DNA of 26,698 bases, from positions 1 to 26,698 of IMG/VR virus record IMGVR_UViG_3300029309_000296. One strand, 5' to 3'. The position numbers and the translations under genes are program-made. The notes below the pieces were generated by a model. That model saw nothing but the letters and a program-made list of their open reading frames with translations. It had not been told where the DNA came from and did not search any database. This DNA comes from a virus. This document shows positions 21,332 to 26,698 of this stretch, piece after piece; positions within the stretch are counted from its first letter, which is position 1, and each line of letters starts with the position of its first letter.

Positions 21332-21916
21332 TTATGCCAAGCCAGCCGTGCCTGCTGAAAACAGGTGATTGTTAATAACGACGATAACGTTGGTGTTAGC
21401 CGACGAAACGTCACTATTCTCCGGGTCTTGGGAGATATCAATCGCCTTCAGAGGCAGGGTTGCGGTTGTGGCACCCGTCGTAACGTCAAGCTCTGCGCGA
21501 GAAATACCAGAAACGGTATCACCAGCAGTTACATTGACGATATCGAAGTTACCGAAGAGATCTGCTACCGGGAAAGTATCATCGGCCTGAATCTCATACA
21601 CGGCATGAGGCGCATCAATGATGAAAGCCTCAATGTCAGCCGCAGCAGTAGACGCGGGATAATGATTAGAAAATCTTTCCTTGCTAGTAGACGGATCAGT
21701 AAAGCGGCATCCGTTAAAAACACCCAAAATAGGGCCGGAATCACCATCGGCAAAACGCTCAATGCCACCACCAGTAACGACCTTAACCATGTCGCCTTGG
21801 AAGATGGCAGTGGCGTAACCACTGGCAATGCGGTACTTATTCTGCATGTTTTGTAGGTCGGAGCCATTGCCTGAACGCGAAAGGCGCAGGCCAAAAGCGG
21901 CATCTTTGTTTGCCAT
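21332..21916 (-). CDS. Head decoration-type structural protein
   Basis: This protein has 194 residues and begins MANKDAAFGLRLSRSGNGSD. It is a beta-rich protein with a Y-I-(A/S)GYAT-I-QGD-V pattern at about 28-44 (YRIASGYATAIFQGDMVKVV) and GPILGVFNGCRFTDPSTSKE (61-80). These patterns mark a family encoded just upstream of the major capsid gene in many marine phages. It lies 12 bases before the capsid gene and is probably a capsid-associated or decoration protein made in comparable amounts. The exact location in the virion cannot be read from the sequence. Confidence 0.75.
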   Translation of the reverse strand: MANKDAAFGLRLSRSGNGSDLQNMQNKYRIASGYATAIFQGDMVKVVTGGGIERFADGDSGPILGVFNGCRFTDPSTSKERFSNHYPASTAAADIEAFIIDAPHAVYEIQADDTFPVADLFGNFDIVNVTAGDTVSGISRAELDVTTGATTATLPLKAIDISQDPENSDVSSANTNVIVVINNHLFSAGTAGLA

Positions 21917-21927
21917 CTTGCTCTCTC

Positions 21928-22389
21928 CTAAGAGTCAGCTACCTTCGGTCCCCCAAAGGAAACAGAGGTAGAACGTTGCGGTTTTAGCTTTGGCATCGCT
22001 GGATTAGATTCACGCATCCAATCACGATCCACAGCCTCCATCTGGTTTTGCGTAACACTCTGATAATGAGAGTTACGTTGATCCGCAATTTCTTCTGGGA
22101 TTCTTGCGAGAAGAAGGCCCCCAACGCCAATTACGCCAGCGTTTTTGCCTTCATCAATCACAGGTGCATCAAATTCTGGGTAATCCTCGGCACGAACCAA
22201 TTCATATCCCTCACGACGACGCTTGTGAATGTTATTTCGGTCATCGTATTCCATGACCGACTCTCGAATCCACCTGTGTTTATACCCTACAGGAGCCTCG
22301 GGTGCCTCAAGTGCAGAAGGTGGACTCCAATCGGCAGTACGCATTTCTTTTTCACGGGTTTGCGAATCCCGGTTTGCACGATTGGTCAT
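21928..22389 (-). CDS. Conserved head-region protein
   Basis: This protein has 153 residues. The start overlaps the scaffold stop (ATGA). After a charged N-terminus come WSPPSALEAPEAPVGYKHRW (21-40), RREGYELVRAEDYPEF (58-73), KNAGVIGVGGLLLARIPEEI (82-101) and a C-terminal RSTSVSFGG. The same order (W-PP-L, P-GY-(H/Y)RWIR, REGYELV, GVIGVGGL-LA-IPEE) is known to me from marine phages at the same place between scaffold and capsid genes. No catalytic motif is visible. A head-assembly factor or minor capsid protein is likely. Confidence 0.75.
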   Translation of the reverse strand: MTNRANRDSQTREKEMRTADWSPPSALEAPEAPVGYKHRWIRESVMEYDDRNNIHKRRREGYELVRAEDYPEFDAPVIDEGKNAGVIGVGGLLLARIPEEIADQRNSHYQSVTQNQMEAVDRDWMRESNPAMPKLKPQRSTSVSFGGPKVADS

Positions 22390-23297
22390 TGAACGCTCCT
22401 CTGCTTCTCAAGTCTTAATACCTCTGCGGCATAACGTTCTGGAGGTATGCCTGTTTTCCGGCAAAAATTCATCTGACCTTGAGTCAGTTTCACCGTTTGT
22501 TTTCCGCCCTTTTTGGTAGCTGACCGTCCATTGGACGCAGGCGTAACAGCTTGGGCGCTGCGCTTGTTAGCCTGTGATTTCTCAAGAAACGGACTCATCC
22601 GCTTGTCAATCTCTTCGTAATACTCATCCGTAGATGGATCAAAGCCCTCTTCACCAACAATTCGCATATGAATGGCCCGTGCGGCCCCTGTCAGAGCGTC
22701 ATCATTGTCAAACCATGGATTTTTGCTCATCCAATCCTTGAGTTTAGGGTCAAGCTCTTGTGGACGCTGTGGAACTTGCTGCTGAACTTGTTGAGGTTGC
22801 TCTTCCACTTGAACTGGTTGCTCAGAGCGAGCTTTCTGAATGCGAAGACGCTCTTTTTCAATAGCAAGCTGAGCAAGCGCAGCATTAGCATCTGCGATCT
22901 TGTCAGTGTCACCAGCGTCGTATGCTTCTTTAAGAATGCGCTTTGCAGCAGCCTCTTGAGTTTCTACACGAGCGCCATACTCACTAATGTAACCTTTATC
23001 CACATCCTCTAAGCGCTTACGAAGACCCTCGTTCTCAGCTTTCATATGCTCGGCATAAGCATAAGCAGCCTCACTCTCTTCAAGAGCTTGCTTGCGTTTA
23101 GCAGTAAGCTGGTTGATCCGCTTTTGAACGTTTTCGCTGTAATTCTCAAGCTCAGATTCTTGATCTTCAGAATCACGAACAATTGTTCTGTTTTCCTCAG
23201 AATCTTGAGCTTCGGCCTTTATCTCGCCGTCTTGCTCTTCGATTTCTACGGAAACAGTTTGCTCTTCAGCTTCTTGATTTTGAAATTCTTCATTCAT
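22386..23297 (-). CDS. Probable capsid scaffold protein
   Basis: This protein has about 303 residues. The frame also offers a GTG at 23312 and an ATG at 23303, but GGAG has correct spacing (7 bases) only to the ATG at 23297. The N-terminal 50 residues are very acidic (Glu/Gln/Asp). A long coiled coil follows over about 50-165 and a Gln/Val/Pro-rich hinge over about 160-185. A compact C-terminal part has LKDWMSKNPWFDN and a basic end with LTQGQMNFCRKTGIPPERYA. Acidic coiled coil with basic C-terminus, upstream of a capsid gene lacking a pro-domain, is the classic scaffold arrangement. The C-terminal basic helix would contact the capsid protein. Sequence similarity to studied scaffolds is weak. 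Confidence 0.75.
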   Translation of the reverse strand: MNEEFQNQEAEEQTVSVEIEEQDGEIKAEAQDSEENRTIVRDSEDQESELENYSENVQKRINQLTAKRKQALEESEAAYAYAEHMKAENEGLRKRLEDVDKGYISEYGARVETQEAAAKRILKEAYDAGDTDKIADANAALAQLAIEKERLRIQKARSEQPVQVEEQPQQVQQQVPQRPQELDPKLKDWMSKNPWFDNDDALTGAARAIHMRIVGEEGFDPSTDEYYEEIDKRMSPFLEKSQANKRSAQAVTPASNGRSATKKGGKQTVKLTQGQMNFCRKTGIPPERYAAEVLRLEKQRSVQ

Positions 23298-23311
23298 AGC
23301 CATGCTCCACA

Positions 23312-23782
23312 CTATACATATGAAATATCAGCAGGGTCAAGGATAGTAGCGATAATATTATCGTCATTTATGAGGCGAACCTCCAAACCATCCACTTTGA
23401 ACCTATTTCCAGCATATCTTCCCATTAAAACCCAAGAACCTTGCTCACACCACGGACCCGTTGGGAATTTTTGGGCATCTTTATATGCGTCTGGGCCAAC
23501 CTTTACGACATAGGCTGCAACAGTTGCAAAACTCTCGCGCTCTCGCACCTTATCTGGAATATACACGCCAGAGGATGTTTTGGCCTTCATGTAGTATGGA
23601 ATGACAAGGAGACGATAACCCACAGGTTGCGGAAGACGCTCTAACGCGGAGGCTTCCATCTTTGATGGGTCTTCGTTGTTCTTCGTGTCTTCATCATGCT
23701 GATCAAAAGCCTTCTCAATGGCAGGAGGCATTTCATCTTTTGGTTTCGTCATCCTCTCAGGAACAAATAGCTTTTTAGCCAT
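23312..23782 (-). CDS. groES: Phage GroES-like co-chaperonin (Cpn10)
   Basis: This protein has 156 residues. Residues 49-150 align by eye with Cpn10: PVGYRLLVIPYYM (53-65), the mobile loop KAKTSSGVYIPDKVRERES (66-84) with a hydrophobic VYI at the GroEL-contact position, then ATVAAYVVKVGPDAY, CEQGSWVLMGRYAGNRFKVD (112-131) and a C-terminal DDNIIATILDP. Residues 1-48 form an acidic extension absent from bacterial GroES. No groEL is in the window, so it would work with host GroEL, as T4 gp31 does for gp23. Position between portal and scaffold/capsid genes supports a capsid-folding role. It overlaps the upstream gene by 8 bases. Confidence 0.85.
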   Translation of the reverse strand: MAKKLFVPERMTKPKDEMPPAIEKAFDQHDEDTKNNEDPSKMEASALERLPQPVGYRLLVIPYYMKAKTSSGVYIPDKVRERESFATVAAYVVKVGPDAYKDAQKFPTGPWCEQGSWVLMGRYAGNRFKVDGLEVRLINDDNIIATILDPADISYV

Positions 23783-23972
23783 CTTCTAACTCTACACCCT
23801 TCATCGCGGCTCTAATAAGATCCTCACATTGGGTCAGTCCGCGTATTTGACCCACCATGAACCGGTAGTCCTGAATGGTTTCTACCGCACCATCCGCCAG
23901 CCTTTGCGTCATGTCCGCTTTTTGCTGACGTATGTCCTTCAGCAGATACTCTGCAAGATTGAGAGCATCCAT
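23775..23972 (-). CDS. Small helical conserved protein
   Basis: This protein has 65 residues. Its start overlaps the upstream TAA (TAATG) and its stop overlaps the GroES start by 8 bases. It is almost entirely helical: LAEYLLKDIRQQKADMTQRL (6-25), then VETIQDYRFMVGQIRGL and a C-terminal CEDLIRAAMKGVELEDG. I recall similar proteins, with a (D/E)Y--(L/I)VG-I-GL core, beside holin and GroES genes in marine phages. Function is unknown; its length and helical nature would allow a chaperone-like or adaptor role. Confidence 0.7.
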   Translation of the reverse strand: MDALNLAEYLLKDIRQQKADMTQRLADGAVETIQDYRFMVGQIRGLTQCEDLIRAAMKGVELEDG

Positions 23973-24358
23973 TATTTCTTACCAAAAAACTTTGTCGCTG
24001 ACCTTACCGCGAAGCTGGCGCTCACAATGACGCCCAAAGTATATTGATAATAATCCGGCATGGCTTCCAAAGCTGCAAAGCCTTCCGCTACAATTTGCCT
24101 ACCCCAATCTCCACAAAATGCCAAAATTAGGGGAATCGAGAACAAAATTGTTAACCACTCGTCTTTCCACGAATTTTGGCTGCCTTTAGCCATCAACTTT
24201 TCCCAGTCGGCAGTCGATGTCGCGGCAGAAACCATAACGGCAGCTTCCGCTTCGGCCTTGGCTTTGGCAATAGCTGTCTTGCCTCGTTGCTCCTCGGTCT
24301 TTGAATCCATCCAAGAAGAAACGAGTCCGCTAACCGGACCAATTAGTGCTTGTAACAT
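23972..24358 (-). CDS. Holin-like membrane protein, GTA/3TM holin family
   Basis: This protein has 128 residues. The N-terminus MLQALIGPVSGLVSSWMDSK is followed by an Ala/Lys/Glu helix (27-46). NSWKDEW (62-68) leads into hydrophobic segment LTILFSIPLILAFCGDW (about 69-85). A second hydrophobic segment is at about 105-118 (YTLGVIVSASFAVRSATKFF). This order matches the 3TM holin family described for gene-transfer agents and marine phages. Here it would release lysis enzymes, but no endolysin is in the window. Its location among head genes instead of a lysis cassette is usual for this family. Confidence 0.72.
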   Translation of the reverse strand: MLQALIGPVSGLVSSWMDSKTEEQRGKTAIAKAKAEAEAAVMVSAATSTADWEKLMAKGSQNSWKDEWLTILFSIPLILAFCGDWGRQIVAEGFAALEAMPDYYQYTLGVIVSASFAVRSATKFFGKK

Positions 24359-24367
24359 AATGCCCTC

Positions 24368-24685
24368 CTAACCCCTTTTGCCCATGATAGCGGACGCTCC
24401 CATATAGGCACCCACAATGCCTGCGCCACTAATGTAGAAAAGATTGCTAATGTCTGAAAGAGCATTCACTCTTTCAATCTCCACAAAAAACATGGCCACG
24501 GTAAATCCCGCCATGGCAACAAGGCAAGCGGTAGCCATACGGCGCTGGGCGCGCAATTTGCGCATCTCATGCTCTGCCTGCCGTATTTCTTTGGCATGAG
24601 CGAGTTCAGCATCAGTGATTTCGCCGTCTCCGTCGAGATCATACTGAGCATACGCTGTGCCTTTTTCAAACTTCTTCGCGGCCAT
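24368..24685 (-). CDS. Membrane protein with canonical EF-hand loop
   Basis: This protein has 105 residues. The frame continues upstream, but the ATG at 24685 follows AGGGGGGA with 2-6 bases of spacing and avoids overlap with the previous gene, so it is preferred. Residues 16-27 (DLDGDGEITDAE) form a perfect EF-hand loop: Asp at 1, 3 and 5, Gly at 6, Ile at 8 and Glu at 12. A charged helix (28-49) and two transmembrane segments (about 50-69 and 82-100) follow. The family recurs in marine phages beside 3TM holins. Calcium-sensing lysis or envelope function is an inference; the paired EF-hand of typical calmodulin-like proteins is absent. Confidence 0.75.
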   Translation of the reverse strand: MAAKKFEKGTAYAQYDLDGDGEITDAELAHAKEIRQAEHEMRKLRAQRRMATACLVAMAGFTVAMFFVEIERVNALSDISNLFYISGAGIVGAYMGASAIMGKRG

Positions 24686-24693
24686 GGTCCCCC

Positions 24694-24936
24694 CTAAGTA
24701 ACGCGGAACTTCTTTGGTTTTCTTACACGTCCTTGTCCACGGCATACTTCTCCACCATCACGGAATTTAAAGCCATATTGTTTTGTTCTATTGTCATAGC
24801 TAAACCCTCTTTTGCCAGCCTTCAAAGCAGCCTTGAGATCTTCTAGCTGCTCATCGGTTAAGCCCTGAAACATCTTGCTCATAGGAATTGGCTTGGGCGG
24901 CTTGAATCCGGGGCCATATTTATCTTTGTCAGCCAT
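24694..24936 (-). CDS. Small conserved phage protein with C-terminal GGEVCRG motif
   Basis: This protein has 80 residues. The ATG overlaps the upstream stop (TAATG). The N-terminus [20 protein letters not shown] precedes a helix (LTDEQLEDLKAALKAGKRGF) and then a C-terminal tail, FRDGGEVCRGQGRVRKPKKF, ending RVT. The C-terminal (G)GEVCRG-G----KKFRV pattern is common at the ends of small marine phage proteins and is related to the RGCGAVLDRRRK tail of the 115-residue protein at 18629-18976. Function is unknown. A single conserved Cys in a basic tail may bind nucleic acid or metal. Confidence 0.7.
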   Translation of the reverse strand: MADKDKYGPGFKPPKPIPMSKMFQGLTDEQLEDLKAALKAGKRGFSYDNRTKQYGFKFRDGGEVCRGQGRVRKPKKFRVT

Positions 24937-25181
24937 TATCTGACTCCTAAGAACCTTTGCGGTCTAGCGATACTAGAGAAGCGAGAAACTTTCCCGCCAC
25001 TAGCTTTTCTTAGCGGCTTTCTTTTTTGCTGCGGCTTTTTTGGGCGCGGCTTTTTTTGCTGCTTTTTTCCCGCTTGCGACAGGGCTATCGCTACTGCTTG
25101 CCTCTGCGGATACCCCTCCGATCTCAGCTTGCTGATGTTGCTGCTGATCGTCTGCTGGCTTTTGCCTTTCTTCAAGGGCAT
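24936..25181 (-). CDS. Small basic DUF6496-like protein, overlapping another gene out of frame
   Basis: This protein has 81 residues. GGAG lies seven bases before the ATG at 25181. The N-terminus [20 protein letters not shown] and [19 protein letters not shown] (1-39) is the hallmark of a small phage domain I remember as DUF6496 (MPL-KG-S--(T/A)IS-NI------G-P--QAVAIAL--A). The C-terminus [18 protein letters not shown] also has a pattern I have seen in marine phages. The middle is Lys/Gln/Pro-rich. 182 bases overlap the 83-codon gene that starts at 25251 in another frame. Three A_AAA_AAG heptamers (25068-25062, 25056-25050 and 25041-25035) are in its frame and could give -1 slippage into that frame, producing a 60-residue variant. 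Function is unknown; DNA binding is suggested by charge. Confidence 0.78.
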   Translation of the reverse strand: MPLKKGKSQQTISSNISKLRSEGYPQRQAVAIALSQAGKKQQKKPRPKKPQQKRKPLRKASGGKVSRFSSIARPQRFLGVR

Positions 25182-25251
25182 GGCGACGCTCCACTTTTTT
25201 AGCCTTCATTTGCTCCGCAACTTTGCGGGACTGTGAACTAGCTGACATCAT
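25000..25251 (-). CDS. Overlapping small basic protein with histone-H1-like Lys/Ala tail
   Basis: This is an 83-codon frame. Tandem ATGs (25251 and 25248) overlap the portal stop, and AGGAG lies five bases before the first, an excellent ribosome site. The N-terminal third ([20 protein letters not shown], then [19 protein letters not shown]) is helical and charged. The last 22 residues are alternating Lys/Ala blocks ([20 protein letters not shown]), like histone H1 or bacterial HU-fusion tails. From 25181 leftward the bases are also read by the DUF6496-like gene in a different frame. Its start is well supported. The 3' part may exist because it is shared with the other frame, by overprinting or frameshifting. 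If only one of the two is made, the DUF6496-like frame is the safer choice for 25181-24936. Confidence 0.6.
   Translation of the reverse strand: MMSASSQSRKVAEQMKAKKVERRHALEERQKPADDQQQHQQAEIGGVSAEASSSDSPVASGKKAAKKAAPKKAAAKKKAAKKS
25035..25068 (-). other. Cluster of three -1 slippery heptamers (candidate frameshift site)
   Basis: In the frame of the DUF6496-like gene the codon pairs at 40, 44 and 49 each read A_AAA_AAG (25068-25062, 25056-25050, 25041-25035), the heptamer known to be efficient for -1 slippage in Escherichia coli. A -1 slip moves ribosomes into the frame of the overlapping gene, which ends in Lys/Ala repeats and stops at 25000. A possible 7-bp hairpin (25017-25011 with 25002-24996, one G-U) lies 17 bases after the last heptamer, farther than usual for a stimulator. 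Lys-Lys codons make such heptamers common, so function is uncertain. Confidence 0.4.
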
Positions 25252-26698
25252 TGTCTCCTATTCATCAGGTTGGCAGCAGCGATATCTCGCTGTGCTTGCA
25301 CACGGTCATCAGCGACTCTGATGCGCTCTTCATTTGCTTCTTCCTGCAAATCAAGCCTTTGCTGTGCGAGAAGAACGTCATTGCGCTCCTTCTCACGCTC
25401 CATATCTTGCTTCTCCTCAAACTGGCGAGACTTCTCCTGAATCTCAGCGCCACGTAGAGCAAGCTCCTGCTGCCTGATTGCTACCAGTGGATCAGTGTTA
25501 TCAGCAGGAGCAACTGCTTGTGCGTACTGCTCGGTCAACTCGCCGATCAGTTCTGCCGCACGATTTGCAACTTGGGCCTGAAGCTGTTGCAGCATCATTG
25601 GATCTTGCTGCATCATCATTTGCGCTTCAGGTGGTACATTAGCCATGACTTCTTGCTGCGCTTGGGCCTCCGCCATCATTCCAATATGCTCAGAAATATG
25701 GCCTTGCAGTGTCATAACGATATTCGCATTAGTTTGTGCGATTGGGGTCGAAAGCATAGCCAGATGGGCCTCAATATGAGCCTGATGATTCTGATCAGGA
25801 AAGGCTTGCAGCCTCTGATTACGCAATGCTTCTTGATTTTCACGCGCAGGGTTCATTGGCTGGGGCTGTGGCGGCCTTGGCAGGATAGAATCTATGTTCG
25901 TAACGCCCAAAGCTTCATACATCTTGCGATATGCCTGATATACGCCCTGTGGACCGCCATGAATCTCTGGATTGGACTGCACAAGCTGCAATTGTGTCTG
26001 TGCCAAAGCAATTCTTTGCGACATTGAGAAGATATTCGGGTCAGAAACTGGCAAAACGTCAATTCTGGAGTCGAAATCACTCTGCTTAATGTCGGGAGTT
26101 GCCCCAAACACCTCATATGGGTATATGGGGGCAGAAAATTTGGCAAAAACATCAGCCAAAAGCTTAAATTCGATCTTCTGAGAGTAATGCAAGCGCTTAT
26201 GGATAGCGCTCATTACCTTTGTGCCGCGCTCCATAATAGCCATAGTCGTGCCAACTGGAGTTTCGCCACCCATTTCTCCAATCTTCATGTCGGCCATGGA
26301 GGCAAAACGCCGCCCTGAGTCAACAAGCGTCCCAAGAAGCTGATAAAGCGTTCCTGAAGGCTCTTTAAACGGCAAAGTCATGATAGATTGGCGGATATCC
26401 ATACCAGCAGCGTCGATATCGCGGAACTCACCCGGAGACAATGGCTGGTCTTCGTCCCTAATACGCGCACCACGGGCCTTAAAGCCAGCCGGTAGGTTAG
26501 ATAGCGTGCCAGCGTCGATAAGCTGCCGTAGGATGCTTGTAGAGGCTTGAGACAGCCCTCCAATCATGTGGGTCAGGCCAAAGCCGTAGAAGCCGAGTCC
26601 GGGCAAAAACTTATAATGGACAAAGTATTGCTTCCGGCGCATCAGCGCATCTTCTTGATCATAGTTGCGGCGAACAGACAAAACCTCGCCTGTCGCCT
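25248..26698 (-). CDS. P22-like portal protein, C-terminal portion (N-terminus outside window)
   Basis: 482 complete codons are visible and the frame is open to the right edge. An in-frame TTG at 26681 is not the real start because coding-like sequence continues upstream (ATGEVLSVRRNYDQ). Typical portal segments are GLGFYGFGLTHMIGGLSQAS, LIDAGTLSNLPAGFKARGAR, IRDEDQPLSPGEFRDID, IMTLPFKEPSGTLYQLLGTL, IGEMGGETPVGTTMAIMERG and KVMSAIHKRLHYSQKIEFKL. The C-terminal 150 residues are Gln/Ala/Met-rich and end in a Glu/Arg/Gln coiled coil, like the barrel of P22 gp1. The portal forms the dodecameric DNA channel and binds the terminase and the gp4-like connector. Terminase genes would be expected to the right. 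The stop overlaps the next start, with AGGAG inside the portal's last codons. Confidence 0.87.
   Translation of the reverse strand, partial: ATGEVLSVRRNYDQEDALMRRKQYFVHYKFLPGLGFYGFGLTHMIGGLSQASTSILRQLIDAGTLSNLPAGFKARGARIRDEDQPLSPGEFRDIDAAGMDIRQSIMTLPFKEPSGTLYQLLGTLVDSGRRFASMADMKIGEMGGETPVGTTMAIMERGTKVMSAIHKRLHYSQKIEFKLLADVFAKFSAPIYPYEVFGATPDIKQSDFDSRIDVLPVSDPNIFSMSQRIALAQTQLQLVQSNPEIHGGPQGVYQAYRKMYEALGVTNIDSILPRPPQPQPMNPARENQEALRNQRLQAFPDQNHQAHIEAHLAMLSTPIAQTNANIVMTLQGHISEHIGMMAEAQAQQEVMANVPPEAQMMMQQDPMMLQQLQAQVANRAAELIGELTEQYAQAVAPADNTDPLVAIRQQELALRGAEIQEKSRQFEEKQDMEREKERNDVLLAQQRLDLQEEANEERIRVADDRVQAQRDIAAANLMNRRQ

Noticed and set aside
24686-24745. Upstream extension of the EF-hand protein (MPWTRTCKKTKEV...)
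   Set aside because: It reads the antisense-free tail of the previous gene in another frame, and the later ATG has a very strong AGGGGGG ribosome site.
26681-26698. TTG at 26681 as the start of the portal gene
   Set aside because: The frame is open to the window edge with coding-like sequence upstream, and the visible protein lacks the N-terminal part of a P22-like portal.
1-26698. tRNA genes, attachment sites or insertion sequences
   Set aside because: No cloverleaf-like sequence, transposase or flanking inverted repeat was seen; gene packing leaves no room for them.

Overview
This window is part of the late (virion) module of a tailed bacteriophage, most likely a short-tailed (podovirus-like) phage of marine bacteria. 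Every gene I can support lies on the minus strand, so transcription runs from right to left. Genes are packed almost without gaps and many are coupled through TAATG, ATGA or TGATG overlaps. The marine podophage assignment rests on recognising protein families by eye: a P22-type portal, a Mu gpT-like major capsid protein, a P22 gp10-like tail hub, paired adaptor-type proteins, and many small families typical of uncultured ocean phages. There is no tape-measure, tube or sheath gene. No polymerase, integrase, terminase, endolysin, tRNA or CRISPR is in the window. The phage resembles the HMO-2011-like group, but that comparison is from memory and was not searched.

Layout in transcription order. 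(1) 26698-20411, head module: the C-terminal two thirds of a P22-like portal; a pair of overlapping small basic genes; two small membrane proteins (one with an EF-hand, one like a 3TM holin); a GroES-like co-chaperonin; a probable scaffold; a conserved head-region protein; a decoration-type structural protein; and the major capsid protein. A strong hairpin terminator (20362-20388) follows the capsid gene. (2) 20301-12793, connector and accessory module: two small structural-type proteins; a run of very basic small proteins mixed with small membrane proteins; a tandem-repeat protein with seven GGG blocks; a gp4/connector-like protein; virion proteins including one with a complete set of type-1 copper ligands; an SU10-type adaptor; a Rossmann-fold enzyme candidate; and two small proteins. 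A 15-bp perfect inverted repeat (12736-12771) closes this block. (3) 12679-4536, fibre and tail-tip module: a large beta-rich protein, a 670-residue fibre made of 26 copies of a 22-residue repeat, two more fibre-type proteins and the gp10-like hub. (4) 4536-1: a small conserved protein and four proteins of internal-virion or DNA-ejection type, the last cut by the window edge.

The observations most worth a second look are these. Two genes overlap out of frame at 24936-25251, and three A_AAA_AAG heptamers there could splice one reading frame into the other. A 61-codon gene at 18453-18638 has no ATG, GTG or TTG start but fits an ATT start. A sialyltransferase/DUF115-like Rossmann protein is embedded among adaptor genes. 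The 22-residue fibre repeat has a stray copy in an unrelated virion gene. A KK-[AP]-[KR]-R-M-[MR]-GGG tandem-repeat protein sits in a cluster of basic small proteins. No stretch longer than about 115 bases lacks a gene; the two longest gaps (12680-12792 and 20302-20410) hold the terminators.
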